Below, one piece after another: positions 37,298 through 49,174 of a DNA stretch of 64,000 nt. A program made the position numbers and the translations under genes. The notes beneath the pieces were generated by a model. It saw only the letters and a program-made list of their open reading frames with translations, was not told the DNA's origin and did not search any database. This DNA is from Gloeopeniophorella convolvens (Eukaryota; Basidiomycota; Agaricomycetes; Russulales), in NCBI GenBank assembly GCA_022496205.1, contig WTXD01000018.1:1-64000 (forward strand), read 5' to 3'. How positions within the stretch are numbered: position 1 is the first letter of the stretch; each line of letters opens with the position of its first letter.

Positions 37298-38273
37298 ATG
37301 AACGGGCAAGCGGAACTGCCGCAGGCTTCTAGGGACACGCACGAGACAGAGCCATTCCTCGACGGAGATCTCAATGATCTGGAACGGAATGGCGTTCATG
37401 GGGTACATCGTCGACCACCTCTCCTCATCAAAATCACGGGCTACCGTATTCTCAACACAGCCCTAATCTTGGCCTTTGGCGTGCCCAAGGCTGTCCTCTC
37501 GTACAAAGGCGAACTTGGTTCTGCGACGGCGATGGACTGGGTGATGGGTACTGTGATTGCCATTGTGTTTGTACATGCTTGAATTTCTTTCATTGCATGC
37601 TCATGCATCGCCCCTCTTCAGAATGTTCTGGGTTGGTCAATTCGAGACTGTGAAGCCTCCCGTTTGGCTTTGGTTCTTCCATGACGACTATGGAATAGTT
37701 GTGGTCCTTCTATGCCGCTTCATTCTATTCAGTGCGTCCCCCCCCCCTTCGCGATGTTTAGCGTTCGACATATGTGCCAGCTGTCGGATGTGCGCTCATG
37801 CTTGCGACACCACCGGCCATCTTCCTACGGATTGTCTTCGCCATGTGGCCTCTATTCAACTTGTCTTCCCCAGAACCAAGGAATATAGCATCCATCTTAC
37901 GCCTTTTCGCCTACATAATGATCGTCCAACTGCTCTTCATGGGGAGCTTCTTGTTGTTCTTCAAGGTGGGCGCGGTTATCCTGGCGATGTTGTATCTGAA
38001 CACTAACTCGTGCCCCAGCTTCGAAGCCTGTACGAACAACACGTGGATGTCGTCCTTAGAGAAAGGCTCCAGAAGAGATGGAACAGTATGTCAATGTACT
38101 TGATTGGGTCCTTGGTCACTCGTAATTGGTACCTTGTTGTCCCTACAGAGCTGCACCTTCCAGGCGCCCAGTACAAAAGCGACCGCCTTGACAATTGCGC
38201 GGGCTTCCTGTCGCTCTTCGTTCTATGGATATTGTTGTCGTTTTATCTAGTCTGGCTCATGTCATCGGCTTAG
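37298..38273 (+). CDS. multi-pass membrane protein, tandem copy 2
   Basis: Paralogue of the preceding gene. Start MNGQAELPQASRDTHETEPF; exon 1 has YRILNTALILAFGVPKAVLS and a helix up to VIAIV. After an intron, FETVKPPVWLWFFHDDYGIV and VVLLCRFILF; after a second intron (GTGCGT plus ten C) CALMLATPPAIFLRIVFAMW, LFAYIMIVQLLFMGSFLLFF; a last exon reads LRSLYEQHVDVVLRERLQKR, WNSMSMYLIGSLVT, ending with a membrane helix (LFVLWILLSFYLVWLMSSA) before the stop. Five or more membrane segments. Function unknown. Spacing of 400-480 bp and shared motifs indicate tandem duplication. Confidence 0.65.
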
Positions 38274-39309
38274 CGCCGGGAGCGGTATAATGGCAGTCCC
38301 ACCACGCCACGCTCAGCGGAGGACGTCCTACTTTACTAACGCCACCGCTCTCAAGACCCTCCCTATTTGGTTGAAGGGGGACCAGGCCTCTCCCGCGCAG
38401 ACCCCGAGTTAACCAGATTAACCCTGAGCATAGTCCTCCCCAGCGATAACCACATATCTCAGTTCTTATCCGTGACTTTCCCTATCATGCCATCAACCAA
38501 ACACCATGATCCTAGCTCGCATTATCCTCTGTCGGCACAGCCCAAATGCATGACCTTAAGTGAATTCGGAGGGATTCCCCACTGACGTACTAAGCAATCT
38601 AAAGCACGGGCGAGTCATTAGGCTGCTAACCTGACCCTCGATTTGGTTGCTCCATCTCGGAAGATGCACAGCCTGATCATTCGTGGGGCCCCTTATCTCT
38701 GTCAAACATGCCTCCGGTGTGCCCATTCTGGCCCGACTGTCCTTGCGTGCTTCCCTGGAGCTCGAGCTCGACACAACACCAAGATAGCTCCCAGATCTTC
38801 GCAGGTTCCCTTGAGCTCAGCACGGGTCTAGGTCTGTTCAGGTCCCCTCTTCAGGGCGTCGCAGGTGCGCTGGGGGTGGGGCACGGCGTGGTGCAGGCCG
38901 ATCCGCGTGAGGTGCACAGAGCTGGCTGTAGAAGTGGATGCGCAGTCTTGATCGCGGCTCGAAAAACAAATCCCGGTCGCGAACGTGGAACGCAAGCCTC
39001 CATCGACACATCGACTTCCATACACAACGTCCACGTCACGTGTCAGCGGGCGGTTCGCAATGACTACCTGCACCTTCGTCATCACGCCACCGGGCGCCTC
39101 GAGGTGGGTCATGCATCAGGAGCGCGTTGAGCGCACCTCACCGCCTTCGTCAGGCATGGAAGACTCGTCAGACGCTTTACGTGGGACACACACAGGATGA
39201 CTGAGATACTGTTAGGACTACCGAGGGTACATACGGGATGCAGTGGGCGTGTACAGTAATCACAGCGATGCATTGTTGAGATACTACATGTCTGGAACAA
39301 TTACCGTGC
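38274..39309. other. intergenic, no gene recognised
   Basis: About 1 kb without a supportable gene; only short, composition-driven frames near 38700-39130. Confidence 0.4.
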
Positions 39310-39459
39310 AGAGGAGTGTAGGGTATTTTCTCTGCCAAGAATAACATTACATGCAAGGAGGGGGGAGGGGCAATGGAACAAATACTTGTTGATATAAGCG
39401 TGAAGGAACCATCCGGCCACGAGTCTCTAAGAGTGCTACACACATACAGACAGAAACGC

Positions 39460-41363
39460 TTAGTCATGTAGCGCACGCTTGCTGGCTCGCCGTATGCGCT
39501 CGCCGTAGTAGTAAAGGAGGATCGGGATCGGGATGAACGCGCACGCGAGCAGCCCGAGCAGAGTGCTCGCCCATCCAACTCCCAGATTGTTGTACATCGC
39601 CGCGCCGAACAGCGGGAAGCCCGCACCGAACGCAGAGCGGATGAGATCATTGCCCGCGAGCACGCTCGCGGCATAGTGCGGATACGCGTCTGCGAGGTAG
39701 TTAAGCACCGTGTTCTGCGGAGCGCGCGCGTCAGCATCATTCGAACGCGCGCAAAGCGCGAGGAGAAGCAGCACTCACAAAAAGGAGCAGGCCAGCGATG
39801 GGGAAGAGCCCTGAGCCCAGGATCGGCACAATCCAGTGAACACTCGCTCGCGAGGTCCATCCGAACCAAAACAAGCACACCGGAAGGAAAAATGAGCCCA
39901 CGATGGCAACTGGCAAGCGCTTCTCGGGTGCCATATACCCGTTCTCGTCGAACAACTTATCCTGATACTTGTAAAGGTAGTAGAAGAACGGCGGGAGGGT
40001 GACGATCACGCCTCCTAAGATGCCCAGGAAGGCGAGACCGAGGAACTGCTCCCTGAAGTGGTAGATGCCGGTGAAGACAATGGGGAAGGATTCGAACCAC
40101 AGGTAGAAGAGCGCATAGACAAGCCCAATGTAGAGGTTAAGGGCCATGACGATTGGCTCCTGGAAGTTCAGCGTAAATGGGCGAACCAGCATGTCGATGG
40201 CGATGTCGCGTGGCTTCATGTTGGCCGCTTCGATCTCAGACTGGGATCGAAGCTGTTGATTTCCGGTGGCCTTGCGGAGGCGCCGTGCGCGGCGGAAAAG
40301 AATGTTGGAAGAAGATGTCTCGGGGAAGAAAAAGAAGAGAAGAAGGGAAGTAAAGCCGCCCAACCACAGGAGTTCCCAGATAGTCCACCTCCACCCTTCA
40401 GCATGTGCAGCGAAGCCGCCCACGATAGGCCCAGCTGCGGGTGCGCACACAGCAAACGCACCCCAGAACATCATTGGGTACGCCCGCACCCTGGCACTAT
40501 ACATATCCGCAACAGTCGCGCCTCCTGTTGCAAGGGACGGGGAGCCAACGAATCCGGTGATGAACCGGAAGGCCAGCAGCATGCCAAAGTTGGTCGCGAG
40601 GGCCGTAGGGACTTGAAGGACGGTGAATAGAAAGAGGGTCAGGAAATAGATAGGCATGCGTCCGAGGAATGGCATCTCGCTCATAGGCGACCAAAGCATA
40701 GGCCCTGATCAAACCATCAGCGAGCAGACAATCAAAGTTAATCATGGGTCGTACCAACGCCATATCCCGCCACGAATAGTGAAAGCCCGAGCGTCGCGGC
40801 GACACGGCTGACATGGAAGTGCTCCGTGATTTCCAAGATACCGGACGTATAAATTGCAGACCCGATGTAGACGGTGAATGTCAGCAAGCACAGCTGGAAC
40901 ATGACCCAGGTCTTCTTGGCTGATGACCAGTTCAGAGGGTTCTGTATTGAGAGTTAGTCGCCCGCTACCACGACTGTTGCTGATTGGGACGCACCTCCCG
41001 GTCATCGGGCCCATGCCAAGTGACCAACATCGTATCCGTCCCTTCTTCGATTGGAGATGTTGGGGGTTTCGGAATCGGTTCCTCTTTCGTTATTGCGGTC
41101 ATGGAGGATTGCGTTGACAGGGGCCGCTGCGCTTGGGAACGCTCCTCTTTTTCATCCTGCGCGCCGTAACCTCGCCCCTGGGCGTTTAGTGGGTCATCGT
41201 GGTCGTCTTCGCGCCTCAGCGTGCTATCGGATGGCTTCGGTTGGACTGCCTTTGGAAGGTAGACCTCGGGTAGGTCAATTTCATCGGGGTGAGCGAAGTA
41301 CTTTGGACCCAAGGCGGCACGGACAAGGAGAGCGAAAAAGGTGTCGTGGAATATCCCAGACAT
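39460..41363 (-). CDS. MFS drug:H+ antiporter (DHA1), copy A
   Basis: A 12-helix proton-coupled exporter resembling the FLR1/MDR1 group of fungal multidrug transporters; located in the plasma membrane. Start MSGIFHDTFFALLVRAALGP at 41363 with a long cytosolic N-terminus rich in charged residues. After the first intron: NPLNWSSAKKTWVMFQLCLL; after the second: GPMLWSPMSEMPFLGRMPIY, FRFITGFVGSPSLATGGATV and ADMYSARVRAYPM (MFS signature region), WELLWLGGFTSLLLFFFFPE, and KLFDENGYMAPEKRLPVAI. A third intron precedes NTVLNYLADAYPHYAASVLA and the last helices; stop at 39460. Three introns, all in frame; looks intact. Confidence 0.88.
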
Positions 41364-41426
41364 GATGGGTTCCCTGGGAAAGTTGAGTGGAGGTGAGGAC
41401 CGATGATCGAGGACGCGACGCTGGTG

Positions 41427-41432
41427 TTATAA
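41427..41432 (-). promoter_or_regulatory. TATA-like box, MFS copy A
   Basis: ttataa, 64-69 bp upstream of the ATG at 41363; the same element at the same spacing is kept in copy B. Confidence 0.45.
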
Positions 41433-42164
41433 GGATGTGGGCTGGCGGTTGCGGAAGCGGGTCTAGGCTGACACATGGAGCGAGAGGAGGTCAAGAGTTT
41501 TACGACCGATTGGCGCGGGCGTGTTGAAGATGGACGAAAAGGAGGGCGCCCGGAGATCGGTGGATCTCTATTAGACGCTGGGTAGCCGGTAAGACAGGTA
41601 TCCGTGAGCTACGAGTACTCCATTTTCCTTTTTGGGAAGGAGGGCTCCTAAATATGGGTGTTCCTCCGCTGACGAAGCGGCTTACTAGCAAGGACTGAGT
41701 GGTTAGTATTACGAATGGCGCTGTCACAGCGCAGTAGGCTGGAGCATCAGAAAGTTGCTTTCATCTTGCACCAAACACGGGACAGGGACAACTCCCAAAC
41801 ATTGGGGGTACGAAGGGAGGGGCACGCCGCTACCAGGATGGCAAGGAATCGAAGTGTGCCCGAAGTGTGCCAAATGACTTGTCGGGGAGGTTTGAAGCCG
41901 TTTGAGTTTGTGCACCACCCGAGTCAAAGGTGACATGGTGGCACCGAACTGTTTCGTCAAGGCATGGGAACCAGCGCCTCAGCGCCAGTCTTCGCCGAGG
42001 ATACCGGCATCACCGTCGTGATAAGCTGGATAAGAGCAACACCGTCAGCGTAAACTGCGGATCCGTGAGTATGACGAATGCCCTGCGCCCCAGACGGCGA
42101 TCAGATCGTCAGTATGTCAACGACAACGATGGACTGTGAGGCAAAACAACAGCAGCAGAAAGGC

Positions 42165-42290
42165 CAAAGGACAACCAGCAAGCCTGAGAGTCATGCTCGG
42201 ACGCAGGGAGACGCACCGACAGATATTGAGTTCCATCATTAGCCTCGGAAAGATGGGGTACGAAACCCTTGAGGTTGGGCGCGCCAACCC
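42165..42290. repeat. block inverted relative to copy B
   Basis: The sequence aaccagcaagcctgagagtc and what follows (ttgagttc-catca-tagcct, atggg-tacgaa) reappears on the opposite strand at 52610-52735. Confidence 0.7.
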
Positions 42291-42460
42291 AAAAAGAACC
42301 ACGGCGAAGCGCCCAAGTGCCCTCTGCGGACTGCTTTGCTGGCGCTCCTCGTCCCCGCCCGAACCTTTTGCAGTGCGGCGCAGACGAGGACTTGGGACGA
42401 AGAACCATTGGAAGTGCATCGGAAGCAATCTCACAGAGCATCGCAGACGGTGTACCCGGC

Positions 42461-42502
42461 CGGCCACCGGCCACCGGCCACCGGTCAACCGGTCACCGGT
42501 CA
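42461..42502. repeat. short tandem repeat, ccaccgg unit
   Basis: About five to six copies of a 7-8 bp unit: three perfect ccaccgg followed by variants (tcaaccgg, tcaccgg). Confidence 0.75.
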
Positions 42503-42524
42503 CTCCTCTCGCTCATGCACATGC

Positions 42525-45500
42525 CCGGCAAACTTGTTGTGCAGCGTTTTTTGTCACATCCTCCTACATGAACTTACATGAACGCCAAGCTTCCATTCAC
42601 AGTGCATGTGCAGATCGCCGCCGATGTTTTTGGCGCCGAAGGTGCCCCCGAGTCCTTCCGCTACCGACTTTCGCCGACACTCCGAGGCAGGCCACGCAAT
42701 CCGTCGACCCACAGTACGCCGTGGGCAGTGCGCGAGCTTACTGTACCGCCCTCAATGCGCTAAGTCCACCTGGATGAATGTTAATACAGCAAATGTCAAA
42801 TGACACCTTCACCGGTCTATGCGCATTGTACACGACGTCGTCAGTTGTCAGCGCTCAGCAGCCTGCCGAAAGCCGTCATGTACAATGAGGTTATGAACTC
42901 CGGAGTCACACAGAATTGCGAGGGCGTGGAGGCGTCGAGCCGCACCGCAGCCCACTTCACATCCACGATGCAGGGGAGTGCGGACAAGGCAATGTCGCAT
43001 ATGCGGCGCTCCGCGCTGGACGCCCTAGGCCTCTCTGTTAGATTACTCTCCTAGACTATTCGGTACGTGGAGGACTATGATATTATCACTGATGGTGTCT
43101 CTAATGGCGGGCCTGTACGTGCGTCTACGCGCAGTGTTGTGGCCAGCGCCTGCCGGCGGCATCGAAGCGCCCTTACAGCAGTATTCAGAGCGATAGGCCC
43201 CTTTGTGACCACCCTTCAGAACAGGCAGGACTTCAAACCGTCGAGACCCAACGTCCCTTTTGCAAAAACCACGGGAAAAAAAGGATAATGTATTGAAATA
43301 TTAAGTACATAGTGCTGAATGCCACCAAGTCGCGCGCACATCGACTTCGAGTCGAGGGTTCGTGTTTAGCCATTGCGTAGGAGTGCGCTTTTGAACCTGT
43401 CCCGACTGCGTACCTTCTCCTGGGTGCACGACATCGGGCACCTTGGTCACGTCTGCGAGGTTACGGTACGGCCCGTGTACCACTTCACAAGGTGTTGGCA
43501 CAGATGAGATGCGAAGGACGCGCTCATCGCCCCACGGACGCATTTGAATGCGGGACCGTGTGCCGGCGGGATGCACCACCTGTAGCAGCCGACGATGCAG
43601 TACGACGCACATAGCTGTAGGACAGGCACAACTGCCAATAACCTGTGGCGGGGACGGGCAGACGGGACACACCAAGCTTCCCCAGCATCAAGTAGGTGCA
43701 TGGGTGCACCATGCATGGACACAGAAGGTGAAGGAGACACAGTATCGCGTGGCATGCGAGTACTATGCATAGTTGACGATCAATGTGGCCCGGTGCAGGA
43801 CTGCATGCACAACGCGCGGCAGGTGGCGGGCAGCGCGGGGCCTCGGGTTCGGGCTATCTTGAGCCGGTGCGGTGCACGGCTACATGGCTGTGTCGTTGGG
43901 GTGATTATCCTGCTGTACTGCATCGCACGGTGCCACGGGTGTCAGCCGGAGTTGGTAGGATGCCAATGAATGGGGATGAACAGTGTCGAAGGGAGGGGGA
44001 ACCGTCAACGTTGAATGGGAACTTCAGGCTCGGTGCGATGACTCGGCAAACAACGCGCGTGGCGTGGACGGTGGCGGCAGACCCCGCATTCTGGCGCAAA
44101 CCAAGTCAGTCGATTCCTTTCATCACTGCTTGCACTCTGTGCTACTCCGCATTTCTCCACATACATTCTATAGAGCTATTTGCGACTTTCTCTCGATACA
44201 GGTCAATCTCATGTACATTTACAGGTCATCCAGACCTCAATCATAATTATTAGAAACCATTGGGAGCAGATAACCCTGCCAGTGCGCGTGGGATACCTCC
44301 CGGACAACTACTTATCAGGTTCTCCGCCCGGGCTGCCTGTTCTGAGCGGATGAAGTTGACGCGGGGCGAAGCCTATGCTACTGAAATCGGCTGTAATTGC
44401 GAGGGACTTCGTACCATCGCTGAAGCGATGTGATACTCGTGACGCCCTGCTGCTGGTACACAACGTAACGATGTCAGTGTGTACACTTTCTCCAAGCGCA
44501 CAAAGGATAGCGTATTGTTGGGATACCCAACACCATCACGGCACGACAAAGGTTACAAAAGAGAGAATGCATTGATTGGAGGGAGTACTCGAAGGAGATT
44601 TCGTGCTACATGGGGTTCTGTACGCCGAGGTGCACGTAAATGGACACCAAAAAAAAATCACGGAACGACGTGGAAATGCGTCATGCGTGCTTATTCTGGT
44701 TCCGGAGATGATGAGGTCTTAGAAGATGTATAAGTACTTACATTTGAGTTTATATCCACCCTCGCGGTCTTTATGTATACAATAGTACTGAGGCGCGACA
44801 GAGCACAACCTGATCCGGCACGCTTCTTTCAAGACCACACCATCTCGCAGCGATGTATCGCCAGGCTCGACCGTGACACACGCAAGTGGCGAAAGCCAGG
44901 AATGGCCGCGCACGGGCTGCGTTGGCAGTGGTGGTGGCGGCGAAAGACAGGACTGCCGCCCTTGTCTGTGGGGACCCCGCCACGCTCTGACGAGCACGGC
45001 GGCGCTGCGAAGCGCGCGGTGGCGGCATCGGTTGTCGTATGGGCGCCGTGCGCGAGGCGGCACGGCGGCAGCGAGGCGGAAGGCGGCGCGAGGGTGGGGC
45101 GCCGTCCTCAGCCGCGTCGATATGACCGCGCTCGCTAGGGCGCGACGGCGAAAGCGGTATTCCCGTCCTCGCTGGTGGTGGCGTTGCCACGCCGCGGCGA
45201 CTCGCGCGGCAGCGGTTCATGCACGCGTGTGTCCGGGTGTTGTGCGATGGCGGAGGTATTGCGCGCGTCGGGACGCAGCGGCGCAGAGGACGAGTTGGGT
45301 GTTGAAGAAGGCGAAGCCGTCCGCGGGAGTACTTTCCGCGTGAAGTTGGGCTCTGTCCCTTTACATTCGGACCCTCGCGCTACCTCGTGGCTCCCATTCC
45401 AACGCGAGGGTAGGGGCGCCGGACTTGATCGGGAGAATGGTGCCGCGCTCTGGCGGGTGCAGCGGCGGAGCAAGTGATGGTGTAGGAACGGGGCTACCAT

Positions 45501-45657
45501 CCTCGTCCGGGGGGTTGTGGCCGTGCACACCAGAGCACGGCCGAATGGTGACGCCGCACCGCACCTCGGGGTGCGGGTCCAACAGTTGGGTGTGCGACAC
45601 ACCGTGCGATGTTGCGAGAGCAGAACCGCAGCCGTAGCAGCCGTAGCAGCATGGACC
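42525..45657. other. gene-poor tract with pieces shared with 58.6-58.9 kb
   Basis: No supportable gene in 3.1 kb. Three pieces occur in the same order at 58590-58905: acttgttgtgcagcgtttt (42530), gtcacacag-tgcgag-gcgt (42904), and gatccggcacgcttctt followed by atctcgcagc (44812). The intervening 1.8 kb (42960-44760) is absent there. The rest, 44880-45657, is GC-rich and unassigned. Confidence 0.55.
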
Positions 45658-45659
45658 TA

Positions 45660-45694
45660 AGGTAGAGGCCACGAGGAACCAACCACCGTTATGT
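45660..45694 (+). repeat. left terminal inverted repeat
   Basis: 35 bp; pairs with 49045-49079 at 33 of 35 positions. Confidence 0.88.
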
Positions 45695-45697
45695 CAC

Positions 45698-45717
45698 GGG
45701 TAACCCTAGGGTTACCC
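45698..45717. repeat. perfect 20-bp palindrome
   Basis: gggtaaccctagggttaccc, four bases inside the left inverted repeat; self-complementary over all 20 bases. No equivalent was seen at the right end. Confidence 0.85.
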
Positions 45718-45854
45718 CTTGTACGTAATGATACGTAATGGTTCAACTTGTAGCGGGTCTGAGATTTGAGGGTCAAGGTAGCCTCAGAGCCCAGGATCTC
45801 ACAAGTTTAGCATCAGTAGTTGTATAAATTGTACTGTACTAGTCTATGATAATA

Positions 45855-48716
45855 TTATATGTTCATTGCAAGCTGAATATACTCTGGGGGCAGTGTTCGG
45901 TGTCCATGGTACTTTCGGTTCGCCCACGCGGCCTGTGCACCGGTGAGGCCCTCGCGGTACAGTGAGATGAACCGTGCAGCACGATTTGCGTATCTATGCA
46001 GCAGCTTTGTTAGATTGTACATGATATAATTGATGATTCAAGGACTCACCGGCGGATCTGGAGGATGGGGATGCTATCCAGACTCTTGATGACGTTCTTC
46101 TCCATATCCTTGAGTGTGAGCGCGCGTGTCTGCTTTCGAAACTCAAGCTTCGCGGCGCCCCAATACTGCTCAATGAAGTTTAATTCACAATGATACTTAG
46201 GGTAAAAGTCGCAGATGTGGCCGCGTAATTCCACAGCCTCCTCAAGCTGTGACTTCTGCGACATGAAGTCAGGCTGCGAGAAGAGGACACGACGGCAGCA
46301 GCAATCTGTGCGACCGGGGGGGCACTTGAGATTTTTGCACTGGGCCTTTAGACTGCCGTTGGTGGGCCATAGTCCGCGTTCGCGAATCAGCTGCTCCATT
46401 CCCTTGAACCACCCTGCCATTTTGGGGTGGTCGTGTGGGAAATAAAGCGGCTGCGAGGTCAAACCGTCAGGGAGGGTGGCGTCGCGCATGCGTGGCGTGC
46501 CAGGTTCATGCTGCCAGTCGCTTTTTGGTCCTATATAAAGGTGGTTAGCCTGAGGCGAGAGTGGGAAGAGGACATTCCGCGAACGGCAGTGTGAATTGCG
46601 ATCTAACGGCGCGATCAGGTCGAAACGAGCACACTCGCAACACATGCCGCAAGGGAGAGGGGGGGGGGCGCATACCTTTGCACATATGGACTGCTGAAAT
46701 GGCGTCCGGGGCACGCTTTCGGTGGCTAGGGGCATTATCGAACATGAATAGCCCTTGGGCTGTCCCGTTCATCTTCTGCTCAAAGACGTCGATCGCGCGG
46801 TCGACTTGCGCGAGAAGTTCCCGTGTTCCGAACCATCCTTCACGGGTTTTTCCGGCTTTAAAGATAACCTGAGCATCGCTGAGGGAAGAAAAGTGAGTAG
46901 AGATCAGATATGATGCGTAGGGGGACTCACTCGTCCCCATCACGCAGACAGCCCCACTCCGACGTCAGGAAGTCAGACACCATGATTGTCTGACCTTCAC
47001 CCTTAGCTTTGGGGGTTGGCTTGTCATCCTTGTGGCCCCATGCTGTTTTGCGTTGGTCGTTTTGGAAGAACGTTGACTCGTCGTGTGTGACCAAGATCAG
47101 CCGGAAGTGCCCGCCCGGAACTGGAAATCCGCGTGGCCGAAGTTCATTCCCATCATTGTCCCACTTGTGAAACCGTGCTTCATACCCTTCCCACCGTTTG
47201 ACGAACGCTTGCCGATATTCGACAACGTCCTTGCGTTCATGTCCATCGATATACATACCATTTGCTTTCTTCTGAAACCTCCAATTGAGCTTGGCCAGCC
47301 AGCGTCGTGCCGTGCGCTCCGAGATTGATGGGGTGCAAACACCCTTTTCCTTCAACATCTCTTGAAGTTCAGGGCTAGAAACGATGTCAACAACATCCAA
47401 GGACTTCAGGTATGCGCCCGATTTTGTGCGCTCCATCAACTGCAGCTGAATTTCGCGTACAATGTCTTCGTCGTCGAGGACCGTTAAACGCGAGCGGCCG
47501 TGCCGGTGCAGCGGCAAGTCTCCGCATCGAAGGAAGTCCAAGAGCCACTTCCGAAGGTTGCGAGCATGGTATGGACCATGTCCTTGAGCCCGCGAGACCA
47601 GGATTGATGTCACTGTCCAGGTCAAGCTGTTCTTTGGATCAAGATAGAGATTTAGCAGGCCTGCCATCGCTACAATGCGTGCTCGCAAGAAGACATCGAG
47701 TTTTTTGTCCTTCACCATCATGTTCAAGTCCTTTGAGGCCCTCTCGAGTGCTGTGACATCACGTAGAATGGTGCGCACATCCCCTCCAAGCTCCGCAGGG
47801 TCATCATAGCTGAGCTCGAGTGATGGGAGGTGATCGAGAAGTGCAGCGACTGTGCACTTTGTTGCATTGTCTTCTTGATCGCTATCCTCGTCCTCCACGT
47901 CCTCCGCGTCCTCCACGTCCTCCGTGTCCTCTGCATCCTCCTCGTCCTCCTCGCGAAGTGCCAGGATGCTCCGCGTGCTGCATGCCGCACGCTGCAGGGA
48001 CTGGTGTACCTTAGCCCCTGCCTGGTGCCCTAGGTCCGCGATCCTACATTGCGGAGGCAACACGATTGGTAAGTCATCTTTGCTCTCTTCGCTTTCTTCC
48101 GCAATGGCATGCACTGCTGGTGGCCAACTGACTGTGTGCGGCACAGTCTCGTCTCCGCGTTGTGGGGCCTCGGCATGGCTGCGTGACACTGGCGAGAACC
48201 ACTGTGAGATGGCTGGATAGCCTTGTGATCGGTATGCCTCGCGCGCCTTCTTCTGTCGATACCGTGTTGTCCGAGAAGTTCCTGTGTAATGCTTCGGGCG
48301 GCGTGATTGAACTGTCTGAGATGCAAGTTGGACTTGTGCCTCCAGGAGGACATCATAGAAATCCTTCAGCTTGATCTCCTCAACAATTTCTGTGTCATTG
48401 TCATCAGGGTCTGTGTCGGACTCGTCAGACTCAATCATGCCCTCGGGAATGTGGCTGGTGTCGCTGGTGATCTCAGAGTCATGTGTGCTTGAATCCACGT
48501 CAGGGGCGACGTCCATTGAGGGCAATGATTGCCTGGGAAGGGGGGAAGAAGCGATGTCAGGCTGTAATGAGTCGTTTGCTGTTCCCGTTAGGAATGCCTG
48601 CTTCTGATCAGAAAATTCTGCAACGCACTGTCTGGCTGTTCTCTCCGGAGCCTCTTGCGATTGGCTGCAGCCAAGTTCTCGATTTGAGCTCTTGCAGCAC
48701 GCTTCCGACGTGGCAT
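45855..48716 (-). CDS. DDE transposase of the Tc1/mariner-like element
   Basis: Cuts and rejoins the element ends. Best start is ATG 48716 (MPRRKRAARAQIENLAAANR), joined by a 50-nt intron with a ctaac branch site to the main 600-codon exon. N-terminal part: acidic, including a 9-bp repeated stretch coding E-D-x units. Then a DNA-binding helical region (KEKGVCTPSISERTARRWLA) and the catalytic domain: first Asp in THDESTFFQNDQRKTAWGHK, second Asp in MFDNAPSHRKRAPDAISA, and Glu in ELNFIEQYWGAAKLEFRK. The C-terminal tail (ARFISLYREGLTGAQAAWAN) ends at 45855. Exons join in frame at about 46920 and 46050; splicing around 46540-46680 is less certain. All three catalytic residues are present. Confidence 0.82.
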
Positions 48717-49044
48717 TCTGGCCCGATCCTGGCCTCCACTGTCGCCGCAGACTCAGCCTGCAACGCAACCGTACAGAACGTCACGTGGCCATGTACGTAA
48801 TGGTTCAAACCAGGTTGTAAATTATTAATGGTCGTACAATTGGAAGGCTTCCCTGGCGTGGAAAATGCATTTGGGAGATTTCATGTTTTTCTTACATCTG
48901 TACATGTACTAGTTGGTTTTTCCGAAATTTAATTCCACTCAGTGGTACATATGGGTGTATCCTTTACTCCAGTGCAATGACTTTCCCAAGGAATGGACCC
49001 ATCCCGGACTAGATGTGGCAAGAGATTTCGCCAGAATCTCGCTT

Positions 49045-49079
49045 ACATAAAGGTGGTTGGTTCCTGGTGGCCTCTACCT
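49045..49079 (-). repeat. right terminal inverted repeat
   Basis: 35 bp, partner of 45660-45694. Confidence 0.88.
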
Positions 49080-49174
49080 TAGTCTAACGAGCACGGCGCC
49101 GGCGGCGGCTCCTTGCCGCGCGCGAAGACAGGCGAAGACACGCGGCTTCGAGTCCGAGGCGCCAAGCATATGTA

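Larger units (their letters stand above)
39310..42290. repeat. segmental duplication, unit A (MFS locus)
   Basis: Direct repeat of 49790-52735. It covers the MFS gene, its 3' flank (gccaagaataacatt, gatata-gcgtgaaggaacc in both) and about 800 bp of upstream sequence (accaagatggactgtgaggc-like blocks). Coding parts are very similar, upstream parts carry indels. Further collinear pieces continue to about 44880. Confidence 0.85.
45660..49079 (-). mobile_element. Tc1/mariner-like DNA transposon, 3.4 kb
   Basis: Bounded by TA dinucleotides (45658-45659 and 49080-49081) that represent the target duplication. The ends are 35-bp inverted repeats (45660-45694 and 49045-49079) with two mismatches, starting aggtagaggccac. 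It contains one transposase gene on the minus strand with no visible break. Subterminal features: a perfect 20-bp palindrome at 45698-45717 near the left end and a 15-bp direct repeat tacgtaatggttcaa at 45732-45746 and 48794-48808. Confidence 0.88.

Noticed and set aside
40085..40110. tRNA B-box-like gattcgaacc
   Set aside because: It lies inside the MFS coding exon, is repeated in copy B as coding sequence, and no tRNA fold or A box accompanies it.
46927..48768. Start of the transposase at 48768
   Set aside because: The frame from 48768 lacks the basic N-terminus; ATG 48716 plus a 50-nt intron gives a coherent, family-like start.
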